Positions 43,576 to 53,514 of a DNA stretch of 64,000 nucleotides are shown in pieces; the first letter of the stretch is position 1, and each line of letters starts with the position of its first letter. Source of the stretch: Cellulophaga sp. HaHaR_3_176 (GTDB lineage: Bacteria; Bacteroidota; Bacteroidia; Flavobacteriales; Flavobacteriaceae); assembly GCF_019021925.1 (NCBI RefSeq), contig NZ_CP058990.1:62001-126000 (forward strand), given 5' to 3'. Position numbers and translations under genes: made by a program. Under the pieces are notes generated by a model that was given only the letters and a program-made list of their open reading frames with translations, did no database searches and was not told the DNA's origin.

Positions 43576-44823
43576 ATGGAAGTACTAAAAATAGCAACAG
43601 CAGGTAGTGTAGATGATGGTAAGAGTACCTTAATTGGTAGAATACTGTATGATACAAAATCTTTAACTAGCGATAAGTTAGAAGCTATCGAAAAAACAAG
43701 TAAGCAAAAAGGATATGATTATTTAGATTTTTCTTTGGCTACAGATGGTTTAGTGGCTGAGCGTGAGCAAGGTATTACAATTGATGTTGCGCATATTTAC
43801 TTTTCAACGGCAAAGAAAAGTTATATAATAGCAGATACTCCTGGTCATGTTGAGTATACACGTAACATGGTTACAGGTGCTTCAACATCGCAAGCAGCAA
43901 TCATATTAATTGATGCTCGTAAAGGTGTAATCGAACAAACAAATCGTCACTTTTTTATCAATAACTTACTTCGTGTAAAAGATGTTATTGTAGCTATTAA
44001 TAAAATGGATTTGGTTGATTTTTCTGAAGAAAGATACAACGAAATTAAGGCAGACTTCTCTGAATTAATGGCGAAAAGAGATTATCAAGATCAGAATATT
44101 ACATTTATTCCTGTTAGTGCTTTAAAAGGTGATAACGTTGTAAATAAGTCCGAAAAAACACCTTGGTACTCAGGTCAAACTTTACTAGAACATTTAGAGA
44201 ATTTAGATAGTAAAGATATTTTCAATGCAGGTACTCCTAGGTTCCCAGTTCAGTATGTAATTCGTCCAAAAACAGACGATTTTCATGATTTCAGAGGTTT
44301 TGCAGGTAAGGTATACGGTGGTGAGTTAAGTGTTGGCGATGAGGTTGTTGCTTTACCATCACAAACAAAATCTAAAATAAAAGAAATTTACGCTTACGAT
44401 AAGAAATATCAAACTGCTTCAAGACGCTCTTCCGTAACCATCACTTTAGAAGACGAAATTAACGTGAGTAGAGGTGATATGATTGTTAGAGCTGATGATC
44501 TTCCAAAAATTGATAAGCAGTTTACTGCAAATATATCTTGGATGGATTCTGAAAAATTAGAAGCAGGTAACAAGTATGTTGTACAACATGGTGTTAATAA
44601 AGTTTTAGCTAAAGTAGCATCTATCAACCATAAAATTAATCCTGATTATTCAGGTATTGATAAAGATGTAACATCTTTAGGAATGAATGATATTGCTGAG
44701 GTAACATTTAAATTAAATAAGCCAATTTTCTTCGATGCTTTCAAAAAGCACCGTACTAATGGGTCTTTTATCTTAATTGATACTAAAACAAATAGTACTG
44801 TAGGAGCTGGTTTTATACAGTAA
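43576..44823 (+). CDS. cysN: Sulfate adenylyltransferase subunit 1 (GTPase)
   Basis: The 415-residue EF-Tu-like GTPase has G1 GSVDDGKS (residues 10-17), G3 DTPGHVEYTRNM, G4 NKMD and a G5 PVSALKGDNV segment. Beta-barrel domains follow (FHDFRGFAGKVYGGELSVGD). It couples GTP hydrolysis to APS synthesis by CysD. It stops soon after the second barrel domain and is shorter than E. coli CysN (about 475); no fused CysC kinase is present. Confidence 0.96.
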   Translation: MEVLKIATAGSVDDGKSTLIGRILYDTKSLTSDKLEAIEKTSKQKGYDYLDFSLATDGLVAEREQGITIDVAHIYFSTAKKSYIIADTPGHVEYTRNMVTGASTSQAAIILIDARKGVIEQTNRHFFINNLLRVKDVIVAINKMDLVDFSEERYNEIKADFSELMAKRDYQDQNITFIPVSALKGDNVVNKSEKTPWYSGQTLLEHLENLDSKDIFNAGTPRFPVQYVIRPKTDDFHDFRGFAGKVYGGELSVGDEVVALPSQTKSKIKEIYAYDKKYQTASRRSSVTITLEDEINVSRGDMIVRADDLPKIDKQFTANISWMDSEKLEAGNKYVVQHGVNKVLAKVASINHKINPDYSGIDKDVTSLGMNDIAEVTFKLNKPIFFDAFKKHRTNGSFILIDTKTNSTVGAGFIQ

Positions 44824-44921
44824 CTAGAAAACGAATTAGAGCGAAATAAAAATGTGGTAAGTAGAAAATAGAGGAATTTAAAAACCACTATTGAATGTGA
44901 ACTACTAAATACTAGAAAAGA

Positions 44922-47015
44922 ATGCAAAGTTTTAGAACAGAAATAGAGAACCCGATTGTAGAAAAGGATATTATCGATTTAGCAAATAAAATTGATATGT
45001 TCCACAACGGTAAGATAGACGAAGAAAAGTTTCGTAGTCTACGTTTAGCTCGTGGAGTTTACGGTCAGCGTCAAGAAGGCGTGCAAATGATTCGTATAAA
45101 GTTGCCTTACGGTAAAGTTTCTTCTGAGCAATTAAGAACAATTTCTAATGTTTCTGAAGAGTATTCTAAAGGTCGTTTGCATATAACTACGCGCCAAGAT
45201 ATTCAAATTCACTATGTTGATTTGGATAGAACGCCAGAATTATGGGCAGAGCTTGAAAAGTCAGACATTACACTTCGTGAGGCCTGTGGTAATACGGTTC
45301 GTAACGTAACAGCTAGTGAAACTGCGGGTATCGATGTTGATGAGCCTTTTGATGTTTCACCCTATGCACATGCGTTATTTGAGTATTTTTTAAGAAACCC
45401 AATAAGTCAAGAGTTGGGAAGAAAATTTAAAGTTTCTTTCTCTTCTAGTGATGCAGATACAGGACTTTCGTACATGCATGATTTAGGCTTTATAGCTAAA
45501 ATTGAAAATGGAGAAAGAGGATTTAAAGTAATGCTAGGTGGTGGTTTAGGTTCACAACCACGTCATGCAGAGTTGTTGTATGATTTTTTAGCAACTGATA
45601 AAATAATTCCACTAATGGAAGGTGTTGTTCGTGTTTTTGATAGATACGGAGAGCGTAAAAGTAGAGCAAAAGCACGTTTAAAATTCTTAATGAAAGATTT
45701 AGGATTAGATGGTTTTAAAGCTTTATTAGAAGAAGAGCAGACTGCTGTTCCGATGAAATCTTTTCCAATTGATGCAGATTCATATCCAAAGCCGCAAATT
45801 GCACAAGTAGATGTGCCTAATGTGGTAATTGAAGATCAGAAAGAATTTGATGCTTGGAAAACAACAAACATTATCCCTCAAAAGCAAGAAGGATATGTAG
45901 CTATCGGTATAAAAGTTCTTTTAGGAGATTTTTATTTGAAAGAAGCTCGTGCTTTGGCTGATTTAGTGGAGAAGTATGCAGCTGATGAAATTAGACTTAG
46001 TTTACGTCAAAACATCGTAGTACCTTATGTAAAAGAAGAATTAGTTCCTTTTTTCTATACAGAATTAAAGAAATTAGGTTTTACAGAAATTGGTTACGAT
46101 AAGGCTATAGATATTACAGCTTGCCCAGGTACTGATACTTGTAATTTAGGTATTGCAAGTAGTACAGGTATTGCTGAAGAGCTAGAAAGAATAATGAAAA
46201 TAGAATATCCTGACTATATTAATAATCCAGACGTGGTTATAAAAATTAGTGGGTGTATGAATGCTTGTGGGCAGCACAATATGGCAAACATTGGTTTTCA
46301 AGGAATGTCTGTTCGTACAAAAAATAAATTAGTAGCACCAGCGCTTCAAGTATTGTTAGGTGGTGGTAATATGGGTAATGGAGAAGGTAGATTTGCAGAT
46401 AAAGTAGTTAAAATACCAAGTAAAAGAGGGCCAGAGGCCTTGCGTTTAATTTTAAACGATTATGATGCTAACGGTAACGGACTGTCATTCCCGGATTACT
46501 ATGCTGAAAAAGAGCAAATGTATTTTTATGATTTCTTGAAAGATTTAACTAATGTAGATAATTTAACTGCAGATGATTTTATCGATTGGGGTAATTCAGA
46601 AGAATATATAAAAGCAATTGGTGTAGGTGAGTGTGCAGGTGTAGTAATCGATTTGATTGCAACACTTTTATTTGAAAGTGAAGAGAAAATACAAACAGCA
46701 GAAACTACTCTTCAAGAAGGTAAGTGGGCAGCGAGTATTTATCATTCGTATTCATCAATGGTAAATACAGCGAAAGCGATACTTACTGCTGAGAATGAAA
46801 AAACAAATACGCATGCAGGCATTATCAAAGATTTTGATGAGAAGTTTATCGCAAATAATAGAATAGCATTGGGTAGAGGTTTTGAAGAATTTATTCTTCA
46901 AATCAACAAAAATGAGCCAACTGAAGAATTTGCTACAAACTATTTGAATGATACAAAAAACTTTTTGCAAAAAGTACAAGAGTTTAGAACGGCAGAATTA
47001 GCAAAGGCTAACTAA
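44922..47015 (+). CDS. Assimilatory sulfite reductase with C-terminal HEPN-like domain
   Basis: The 697-residue protein has two nitrite/sulfite reductase repeats (GRLHITTRQDIQIHYVD and EIRLSLRQNIVVPYVKEE). The siroheme-[4Fe-4S] ligand cysteines are in ACPGTDTCNLGIASS and KISGCMNACGQHNMANIGF. Residues from about 575 to the end form an all-helical extension (AASIYHSYSSMVNTAKAILT, GRGFEEFILQIN) that looks like a HEPN domain. The ferredoxin-type catalytic core reduces sulfite to sulfide with six electrons. A nitrite reductase is the alternative, but cys-operon context argues for sulfite. Confidence 0.92.
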   Translation: MQSFRTEIENPIVEKDIIDLANKIDMFHNGKIDEEKFRSLRLARGVYGQRQEGVQMIRIKLPYGKVSSEQLRTISNVSEEYSKGRLHITTRQDIQIHYVDLDRTPELWAELEKSDITLREACGNTVRNVTASETAGIDVDEPFDVSPYAHALFEYFLRNPISQELGRKFKVSFSSSDADTGLSYMHDLGFIAKIENGERGFKVMLGGGLGSQPRHAELLYDFLATDKIIPLMEGVVRVFDRYGERKSRAKARLKFLMKDLGLDGFKALLEEEQTAVPMKSFPIDADSYPKPQIAQVDVPNVVIEDQKEFDAWKTTNIIPQKQEGYVAIGIKVLLGDFYLKEARALADLVEKYAADEIRLSLRQNIVVPYVKEELVPFFYTELKKLGFTEIGYDKAIDITACPGTDTCNLGIASSTGIAEELERIMKIEYPDYINNPDVVIKISGCMNACGQHNMANIGFQGMSVRTKNKLVAPALQVLLGGGNMGNGEGRFADKVVKIPSKRGPEALRLILNDYDANGNGLSFPDYYAEKEQMYFYDFLKDLTNVDNLTADDFIDWGNSEEYIKAIGVGECAGVVIDLIATLLFESEEKIQTAETTLQEGKWAASIYHSYSSMVNTAKAILTAENEKTNTHAGIIKDFDEKFIANNRIALGRGFEEFILQINKNEPTEEFATNYLNDTKNFLQKVQEFRTAELAKAN

Positions 47016-47017
47016 TA

Positions 47018-47815
47018 ATGAGTAACAATACAAAACATATAAATATGAGTAATAGCAAAGGTTTGCTTACTGTAATTGGTGCGGGTCCTGGTGATCCAGA
47101 TTTAATTACATTAAAAGCAATCAAAGCATTACAAACTGCTGATGTTGTTTTGTATGATGCATTAGTAAATCCAGAATTATTACAATATGCAGAGCAAGCA
47201 GAACTTATTTTTGTTGGGAAACGGAAAGGGTGCTATGCATATCAGCAAGAACAAATAAATGAGCTAATTGTGCAACGTGGTCAATCGCAACACGTAGTTC
47301 GTTTAAAAGGTGGAGATCCTTTTATCTTTGGTCGTGGTGCAGAAGAAATGGAATTTGCGGCAAAACATGGTTTAAATGTAGCTATGGTTCCAGGTATTTC
47401 ATCATCAGTAGCTGTTCCTGCATCTCAAAATATACCAGTAACTAAAAGAGGTGCTGCTGAAAGTTTTTGGGTAATTACAGGTACTACGAAAGAGCATAAA
47501 CTTTCTTCGGATGTTGCTTTAGCGGCAAAATCAAACGCTACGGTCGTTATTTTAATGGGTATGTCAAAACTATCTGCAATTGTAGCTTTGTTTGAAAAAG
47601 AAGGAAAATCAGAAACCCCTATTGCTATTATTCAAAATGGTACAAGAGAAGACGAAAAGATAGGAATAGCAACTATTTCGACTATTAAAAAAGAAGTAGA
47701 AAAACAACAATTAACAAACCCAGCAATTATAATAATTGGAGAGGTTGTTAAGCATAGAGAAGCACTTAGCAGTGCAATAAATACGTATAAACAAGTAGAT
47801 GAGGTAAATGGTTAA
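47018..47815 (+). CDS. cobA: Uroporphyrinogen-III C-methyltransferase
   Basis: The 265-residue SUMT has VIGAGPGDPDLITLKAIKALQ, ADVVLYDALVNPELL, the VVRLKGGDPFIFGRGAEE motif and VPGISSSVAVPA. It transfers two methyl groups from SAM to make precorrin-2 for siroheme, the cofactor of the sulfite reductase encoded three bases upstream. No fused CysG dehydrogenase/chelatase is present. A second in-frame ATG at 47045 could also be the start. Confidence 0.96.
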   Translation: MSNNTKHINMSNSKGLLTVIGAGPGDPDLITLKAIKALQTADVVLYDALVNPELLQYAEQAELIFVGKRKGCYAYQQEQINELIVQRGQSQHVVRLKGGDPFIFGRGAEEMEFAAKHGLNVAMVPGISSSVAVPASQNIPVTKRGAAESFWVITGTTKEHKLSSDVALAAKSNATVVILMGMSKLSAIVALFEKEGKSETPIAIIQNGTREDEKIGIATISTIKKEVEKQQLTNPAIIIIGEVVKHREALSSAINTYKQVDEVNG

Positions 47816-47891
47816 TTTATTTTACTGTTGTAAGTTTACAGTAATAATTTAAGCATTATTTCAAACAAGAATTTTTTGAATTAGTAAAGAG

Positions 47892-48953
47892 ATGATAAAA
47901 ACAGATATCTTAATTATTGGAGCAGGACCAACAGGTTTGTTTACCGTTTTTGAAGCAGGATTATTAAAATTAAAATGTCATTTGATTGATGCATTACCAC
48001 AAACTGGTGGTCAGTGTTCTGAAATATATCCAAAGAAACCTATTTACGATATTCCAGCTTTTCCAGAAATTTTAGCAGGTACATTGGTAGATAATTTAAT
48101 GGAACAAATCAAACCCTTTGAGGCTGGTTATACATTGGGTGAGCGTGCTGAAACGTTAGATAAGCAAGAAGATGGTACTTTTATTGTTACGACAAATAAA
48201 GGCACACAACATCATGCGCCAGTAGTTGTTATTGCTGGTGGTTTGGGTTCTTTTGAGCCAAGAAAACCATTAATTCCTAATATTGTTGATTTTGAAGATA
48301 AAGGAGTTAATTACTTTATTAAAGATCCAGAAGTATATCGCGATAAAAAAGTAGTGATTGCAGGTGGTGGAGATTCTGCTTTGGACTGGGCTATTTTCTT
48401 AGCAGATGTTGCCTCAGAAGTTTCTTTAGTACACCGTAGAAATGAATTTAGAGGTGCATTAGATTCTGTAGAGAAAGCATCAGAATTAGCAAAGCTTGGT
48501 AAAATTAAATTATTTACTGAAGCAGAGGTTATTGGTGTTGCAGGAGATGGTAAGATTGAATCTGTGGTAATCAAGCATAACGATAAGGAAAAAGAAGATA
48601 CTATTTTAGAAGTAAATAACTTTATTCCTTTATTTGGTCTTTCTCCAAAACTAGGTCCAATTGGCGATTGGGGATTAGATATTCATAAAAATGCAATAAA
48701 AGTAAACAACGCTAAAGATTATCAAACAAACATACCAGGTGTTTTCGCTATTGGCGATGTAAACACGTATGAGGGTAAATTAAAATTAATCCTTTCAGGT
48801 TTTCATGAGGCTGCTGTCATGTGTCAGTATGCATATCAAATTGTTAACCCAGGTAAACGTTATGTAATGAAATATACTACCGTAGGTGGTGTCGAAGGAT
48901 TTGACGGAACTAAAAAAGAAGCTAAAAAAGAAGTGGTGCAAAGTATCTCTTAA
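47892..48953 (+). CDS. Ferredoxin-NADP+ reductase, thioredoxin-reductase-like type
   Basis: The 353-residue flavoprotein has the FAD motif ILIIGAGPTGLFTVFEAGL, the GGQCSEIYPKKPIYDIPAFP segment, the NADPH motif VVIAGGGDSALDWAIFL and the closing AIGDVNTYEGKLKLILSGFHEAA. There is no CxxC redox pair, which distinguishes this group (FNR2/TrxR-like) from thioredoxin reductase. In this operon it would pass electrons from NADPH to ferredoxin for the sulfite reductase. A terminator follows. Confidence 0.93.
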   Translation: MIKTDILIIGAGPTGLFTVFEAGLLKLKCHLIDALPQTGGQCSEIYPKKPIYDIPAFPEILAGTLVDNLMEQIKPFEAGYTLGERAETLDKQEDGTFIVTTNKGTQHHAPVVVIAGGLGSFEPRKPLIPNIVDFEDKGVNYFIKDPEVYRDKKVVIAGGGDSALDWAIFLADVASEVSLVHRRNEFRGALDSVEKASELAKLGKIKLFTEAEVIGVAGDGKIESVVIKHNDKEKEDTILEVNNFIPLFGLSPKLGPIGDWGLDIHKNAIKVNNAKDYQTNIPGVFAIGDVNTYEGKLKLILSGFHEAAVMCQYAYQIVNPGKRYVMKYTTVGGVEGFDGTKKEAKKEVVQSIS

Positions 48954-48975
48954 GTTTTAAACTTATTTATATTTT

Positions 48976-49012
48976 AAAAGCCTTCATTCCTTATCGTTTG
49001 AAGGCTTTTATT
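48976..49012 (+). terminator. Terminator after the sulfate-reduction operon
   Basis: AAAAGCCTTCA (48976-48986) pairs with TGAAGGCTTTT (48999-49009), 12-base loop. Confidence 0.88.
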
Positions 49013-49022
49013 GTATAGTTTA

Positions 49023-49054
49023 TTTGGTTTTAATTGTGCTGTGGTGTTTCTTTG
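49023..49054 (+). promoter_or_regulatory. Putative promoter of the metH unit
   Basis: TTTG at 49023-49026 and TTTCTTTG at 49047-49054 are 20 bases apart. The -7 element has one mismatch to TAnnTTTG. The predicted start near 49061 precedes the SAM-I aptamer. Confidence 0.4.
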
Positions 49055-49091
49055 CAGTCAGTACTAACAGTTCATTGCAACATTGAAAATA

Positions 49092-49213
49092 GTTATCAAG
49101 AAAGGTGGAGGGATTAGACCCGATGAAGCCTTGGCAACCCTTTTAAAAGTAGATTACTTAAAAAGAAGGTGCTAAGTTCTATTCAAAACCATACTTGTTT
49201 TGAAATAGATAAC
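49092..49213 (+). ncRNA. SAM-I (S-box) riboswitch upstream of metH
   Basis: P1 is GTTATC (49092-49097) with GATAAC (49208-49213). The core AAGAAAGGTGGAGGGATT, the GATGAAGCCTTGGCAACC block and AAGGTGCTAAGTTCTAT are in canonical order, very similar to the metY riboswitch. It lies in the 466-base gap 48954-49419, of which the last 206 bases are a long untranslated tail. CATTTGC/GCGAATG (49274-49294) can form a hairpin there. The location implies SAM control of homocysteine methylation. Confidence 0.95.
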
Positions 49214-49419
49214 AAAAGCGAAACATTTCGTCTTAGTTTTTACTTTACTTGATATTTTAATATTAGAGCGTTTCATTTGCAATAAAAGCGAATGTCTAGG
49301 CTATTCGATACTCCTTAATTTGTATTATCAAGCAAATTATAAGTGTAGCTATTATTTTAAATATAGCAAAGTCGAAAAAGTATAACGCAAAGCATTTTTT
49401 TGAACATGAAGGCATTATA

Positions 49420-50418
49420 ATGAAAAACATAAAAGACATACTTAAAGAACGAATCTTGGTACTAGACGGAGCTATGGGAACAATGCTTCAACGTCATAAA
49501 TTTACCGAAGAAGATTTCAGGGGAGAACGTTTTAAAGACTGGGAACACCCTTTGCAAGGTAATAATGATTTACTTTCATTAACACAGCCAGAAGCAATAG
49601 CAGATGTTCATCGTCAATATTTTGCAGCAGGAGCAGATATTGTAGAAACAAATACCTTTTCAAGTACAACAATAGCCATGGCAGATTACTTCATGGAAGA
49701 TTTAGTGTATGAGCTAAATTACGAATCAGCAAAGATTGCAAAGCAAGTAGCTGATGAGTTTACGGCAAAAGAGCCACATAAGCCTCGTTTTGTAGTAGGT
49801 AGTATTGGGCCAACAAACAAAACGGCAAGCATGTCTCCAGATGTAAATGACCCTGGGTATAGAGCTGTTTCTTTTGATGAATTGAGAATAGCGTACAAAC
49901 AGCAAGTTGAAGCTTTGATTGATGGTGGTTCTGATTTACTAATGGTAGAAACCATTTTTGATACGTTAAATGCAAAAGCAGCATTATTTGCTATTGAAGA
50001 GGTAAAAGATGAGCGTGGTATTGATATTCCAATCATGGTGAGTGGTACTATTACAGATGCATCAGGTAGAACTTTATCAGGGCAAACAGCAGAGGCTTTT
50101 TTGATTTCCATATCGCATATTCCAATTTTATCTGTAGGTTTTAACTGTGCTTTAGGGGCAAGTCAGCTTGTACCTCATTTAGAGGTTTTGTCTGCTAAAA
50201 CAGGTTTTGCGATATCTGCACACCCAAATGCAGGTTTGCCTAATGCTTTTGGAGAATATGATGAAACACCAGCGGAAATGGCTGCGCAAATAAAAGAATA
50301 CGTAGAAAAGAACTTAGTAAATATAGTAGGTGGTTGTTGTGGTACCACGCCAGAACATATTTCTGCTATTGCTGATGTTGTGAAAAATATAAAACCTAGA
50401 ATCGTTGCTGGTCAATAA
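49420..50418 (+). CDS. metH: Methionine synthase, homocysteine-binding module (split MetH, N-terminal part)
   Basis: The 332-residue protein covers only the S-methyltransferase domain of Met[15 protein letters not shown], the [20 protein letters not shown] block and [20 protein letters not shown]. The zinc-binding cysteines are in [10 protein letters not shown] and [11 protein letters not shown]. It binds and activates homocysteine. The remaining MetH domains are in the next gene, 131 bases away, with a stop and an untranslated spacer between, so this is a true two-gene arrangement, known in other Flavobacteriaceae. Confidence 0.93.
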   Translation: MKNIKDILKERILVLDGAMGTMLQRHKFTEEDFRGERFKDWEHPLQGNNDLLSLTQPEAIADVHRQYFAAGADIVETNTFSSTTIAMADYFMEDLVYELNYESAKIAKQVADEFTAKEPHKPRFVVGSIGPTNKTASMSPDVNDPGYRAVSFDELRIAYKQQVEALIDGGSDLLMVETIFDTLNAKAALFAIEEVKDERGIDIPIMVSGTITDASGRTLSGQTAEAFLISISHIPILSVGFNCALGASQLVPHLEVLSAKTGFAISAHPNAGLPNAFGEYDETPAEMAAQIKEYVEKNLVNIVGGCCGTTPEHISAIADVVKNIKPRIVAGQ

Positions 50419-50549
50419 TTAATTATTGTGTCTTTAGCGCTGGATTGACTATATATAGAAGAAGATAATTTTAAAATAATAATGAATCAGATTCTTAGCT
50501 GCAAATAGCTACTAAACAGATTTATAAAATAGTACAAAGGGTTGTAATT

Positions 50550-53270
50550 ATGATAGAAGAGAGCAAACAACCATCAACTAACAACCGACAACCAAAGCGG
50601 TATCTGAAACTTTCAGGCCTAGAGCCTTTAGTGCTTTCGGAAAATACAAACTTTGTAAATGTTGGTGAGCGTACAAACGTAGCAGGTTCAAAAAAATTCC
50701 TTCGATTAATAAAAGAAGAGAAATTTGAAGAAGCTCTGAGCGTTGCTCGTGATCAAGTAGATGGTGGTGCGCAGATCATTGATATTAATATGGATGATGG
50801 ACTTATCGATGGTAAAGAAGCCATGGTTAAGTTTTTGAATTTGGTGATTGCAGAACCAGATATTTCTAGAGTACCTATCATGATCGATAGTTCTAAATGG
50901 GATATTATTGAAGCTGGTTTGCAAGTAGTGCAAGGTAAATGTGTGGTGAACTCGATTAGCCTAAAAGAGGGAGAAGAGCAGTTTAAACATCATGCAAAAT
51001 TAATTAAGCGCTACGGTGCTGCAGTTATTGTTATGGCTTTCGATGAAACGGGCCAAGCAGATAATTATGACCGTAGATTAGAAATTTCAAAACGCTCTTA
51101 TGATATTCTGGTAAATGAAGTAAACTTTGCACCAGAAGATATCATTTTCGATTTAAATATATTTCCTGTAGCGACAGGGATGGATGAGCATAAACTGAAT
51201 GCTATTGATTTTATTGAAGCAACCAGGTGGGTGCGAGAAAATCTGCCACATTGTAGTGTAAGTGGTGGGGTGAGTAATGTATCTTTTAGTTTTAGAGGTA
51301 ACGACCCTGTTCGTGAAGCCATGCACTCTGTGTTTTTATACCACGCCATTCAGGCAGGGATGAATATGGGAATTGTAAACCCTAGTTTATTGGGGGTTTA
51401 TGATGATATTCCTAAAGATTTATTAGAACGTGTAGAAGATGTTATTCTTAATAAAAGAGATGATGCTACAGAACGACTTTTAGATTTTGCAGAAACAGTA
51501 GTAGGTACGGCTAAAGAAAGTAAAGTAGATTTATCTTGGAGAGAAGAGCCTTTACAAAATAGAATCACTCGTGCCTTAGTGAAAGGTATTGATCAATACA
51601 TTCTTGAAGATATTGAAGAAGCGCGTGTAGCAGCGCATAAACCTATTGAAGTTATTGAAGGTAACCTGATGACGGGGATGAATGTTGTTGGGGATTTATT
51701 TGGTAGCGGAAAAATGTTTTTACCACAAGTGGTAAAATCTGCCCGAGTAATGAAAAAAGCAGTAGCTTATTTGTTGCCATATATAGAAGAAGAAAAACTA
51801 TTGAATCCGCAAGAAGGAGACGATAAAGGAGCGGGGAAAATATTAATGGCTACTGTAAAAGGTGATGTTCATGATATTGGAAAAAATATTGTGAGTGTTG
51901 TACTCGCATGTAATAATTATGAGATTGTAGATCTTGGAGTAATGGTTCCGCCAGAAAAAATTATTAATGCAGCTATAGAACATGATGTAGATATTATTGG
52001 TTTAAGCGGATTGATAACACCGTCATTAGATGAGATGGTGTTTTTAGCAAAAGAGATGGAACGCCAGAACTTTAAAGTGCCCTTGTTAATTGGTGGGGCT
52101 ACGACAAGTAAAGCACATACTGCTGTAAAAATAGATACTCAATACAGCCAAGCGGTGGTACATGTAAATGATGCCTCTAGAGCAGTAACGGTGGTAGGAG
52201 ATTTATTAAAGAAAGAAACGGCAAGTAATTATAAGCAAGATATTAAACTTGATTATGAGTCTTTTAGAGATAAGTTTTTAAGCAGAACAAAAAAGAAAGA
52301 ATATAAAACCATTGCAGAAGCTCGCGAAAATAAGTTTCAAATAGCGTGGGAAGAATCTAAAATAGTAAAACCAAACCAGTTAGGGATTCAGGTTTTTGAA
52401 GAAGTTGAGCTAGAGAAATTAGAGGAATTTATTGATTGGTCTCCATTTTTTAGAGGATGGGAATTGCATGGTAAATTTCCTGATATTTTAACGGATGATG
52501 TGGTAGGGGAGCAAGCCGTAGAGCTTTTTGCTGATGCTCAGAAGATGTTGAAAAAGATATTCTCAGAGAAAAGATTGACGGCAAAAGGTATTTTTGGCTT
52601 ATTCCCAGCGAATGCCATTAGTGATGATGATATTGAGCTAGATGCAGCAGGTAAAAAATATACTTTTAGAACCCTTCGTCAGCAATTAAAAAGGCGTGAA
52701 GGTGTTGCAGATTATGCTTTAGCAGATTTTATAGCACCTAAATCATCTGGGAAACAAGATTATATAGGATGTTTTTGTGTAAGTACTGGTTTTGGTGCCG
52801 ATGAAATGGCAGATGCTTATAAAGATAATCTAGATGATTATAATTCTATTTTGGTAAAAGCACTAGCCGATCGTTTGGCAGAGGCTTATGCGGAATACTT
52901 GCATAAAGAGGTGCGAATAAAGCACTGGGGATATTCGGCAGACGAAACTTTAAGTAATGAAGATTTGATTAATGAAACGTACAAAGGTATTCGCCCTGCG
53001 CCAGGCTACCCTGCTTGCCCTGATCATTTAGAAAAATTAACCATTTGGGAGTTATTAGGTGTGGAGGATAAAATAGGAGTGACCTTAACGGAGAGTTTGG
53101 CAATGTGGCCAGCATCAAGCGTTAGTGGGTATTATTTTGCAAATCCAGAGGCACGCTATTTTGGCCTTGGAAAAATAAAAGAAGATCAAGTTGAAGATTT
53201 TGCAAATAGAAAAGATATTCCTTTAGAAGAAGCCACACGCTGGTTGGCAACGAATATAGCTGACGATTAG
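50550..53270 (+). CDS. metH: Methionine synthase, folate, cobalamin and activation modules (split MetH, C-terminal part)
   Basis: The 906-residue protein has a pterin-binding domain at its start ([34 protein letters not shown]) and a cap. The B12-binding domain carries [17 protein letters not shown] near residue 436, with the cobalt-ligand His in DVHDIG. A SAM-dependent reactivation domain closes the protein ([38 protein letters not shown]). With the upstream gene it makes methionine from homocysteine and methyltetrahydrofolate, so this organism needs or makes cobalamin. No cobalamin riboswitch is seen. Confidence 0.96.
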   Translation: MIEESKQPSTNNRQPKRYLKLSGLEPLVLSENTNFVNVGERTNVAGSKKFLRLIKEEKFEEALSVARDQVDGGAQIIDINMDDGLIDGKEAMVKFLNLVIAEPDISRVPIMIDSSKWDIIEAGLQVVQGKCVVNSISLKEGEEQFKHHAKLIKRYGAAVIVMAFDETGQADNYDRRLEISKRSYDILVNEVNFAPEDIIFDLNIFPVATGMDEHKLNAIDFIEATRWVRENLPHCSVSGGVSNVSFSFRGNDPVREAMHSVFLYHAIQAGMNMGIVNPSLLGVYDDIPKDLLERVEDVILNKRDDATERLLDFAETVVGTAKESKVDLSWREEPLQNRITRALVKGIDQYILEDIEEARVAAHKPIEVIEGNLMTGMNVVGDLFGSGKMFLPQVVKSARVMKKAVAYLLPYIEEEKLLNPQEGDDKGAGKILMATVKGDVHDIGKNIVSVVLACNNYEIVDLGVMVPPEKIINAAIEHDVDIIGLSGLITPSLDEMVFLAKEMERQNFKVPLLIGGATTSKAHTAVKIDTQYSQAVVHVNDASRAVTVVGDLLKKETASNYKQDIKLDYESFRDKFLSRTKKKEYKTIAEARENKFQIAWEESKIVKPNQLGIQVFEEVELEKLEEFIDWSPFFRGWELHGKFPDILTDDVVGEQAVELFADAQKMLKKIFSEKRLTAKGIFGLFPANAISDDDIELDAAGKKYTFRTLRQQLKRREGVADYALADFIAPKSSGKQDYIGCFCVSTGFGADEMADAYKDNLDDYNSILVKALADRLAEAYAEYLHKEVRIKHWGYSADETLSNEDLINETYKGIRPAPGYPACPDHLEKLTIWELLGVEDKIGVTLTESLAMWPASSVSGYYFANPEARYFGLGKIKEDQVEDFANRKDIPLEEATRWLATNIADD

Positions 53271-53271
53271 T

Positions 53272-53475
53272 ATGAAAAACTTTATAGAACTTAGCTTAGG
53301 TAGTTTTATGATTACTCATGGTTATGATGAAAATAATAAAGAAATAGAAGAGCATTGTACTGTTCAGGGTTTTGCAAAAAAGCTGGTAGCGGTAAATAGA
53401 ATAAAATCATTAAGTGAAAAATATATATTGACAGATTATGTAGGTGGGCGATGGATTTATTGGGAATATGAATAA
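53272..53475 (+). CDS. Conserved small hypothetical protein between metH and metF
   Basis: A 67-residue protein starting one base after the metH stop. It has no signal peptide, a mixed alpha/beta pattern, and an aromatic C-terminus (YILTDYVGGRWIYWEYE). I recognise no domain. Its tight spacing makes it co-transcribed and likely translationally coupled to metH, and it lies under the SAM-I riboswitch unit. A role in methionine or folate metabolism is a contextual guess. Confidence 0.65.
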   Translation: MKNFIELSLGSFMITHGYDENNKEIEEHCTVQGFAKKLVAVNRIKSLSEKYILTDYVGGRWIYWEYE

Positions 53476-53514
53476 AAGTATACTACGGTAAAAGAAAAAT
53501 TGTTAAGCTTGTGA

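Noticed and set aside
49214..49419. Cobalamin riboswitch upstream of metH
   Set aside because: I could not find a B12-box-like sequence; only the SAM-I aptamer and a small hairpin are supported.
50419..50549. Frameshift or sequencing error joining the two metH parts
   Set aside because: The first part ends at a natural domain boundary and the spacer has no MetH-like sequence in any frame, so two genes are more likely.
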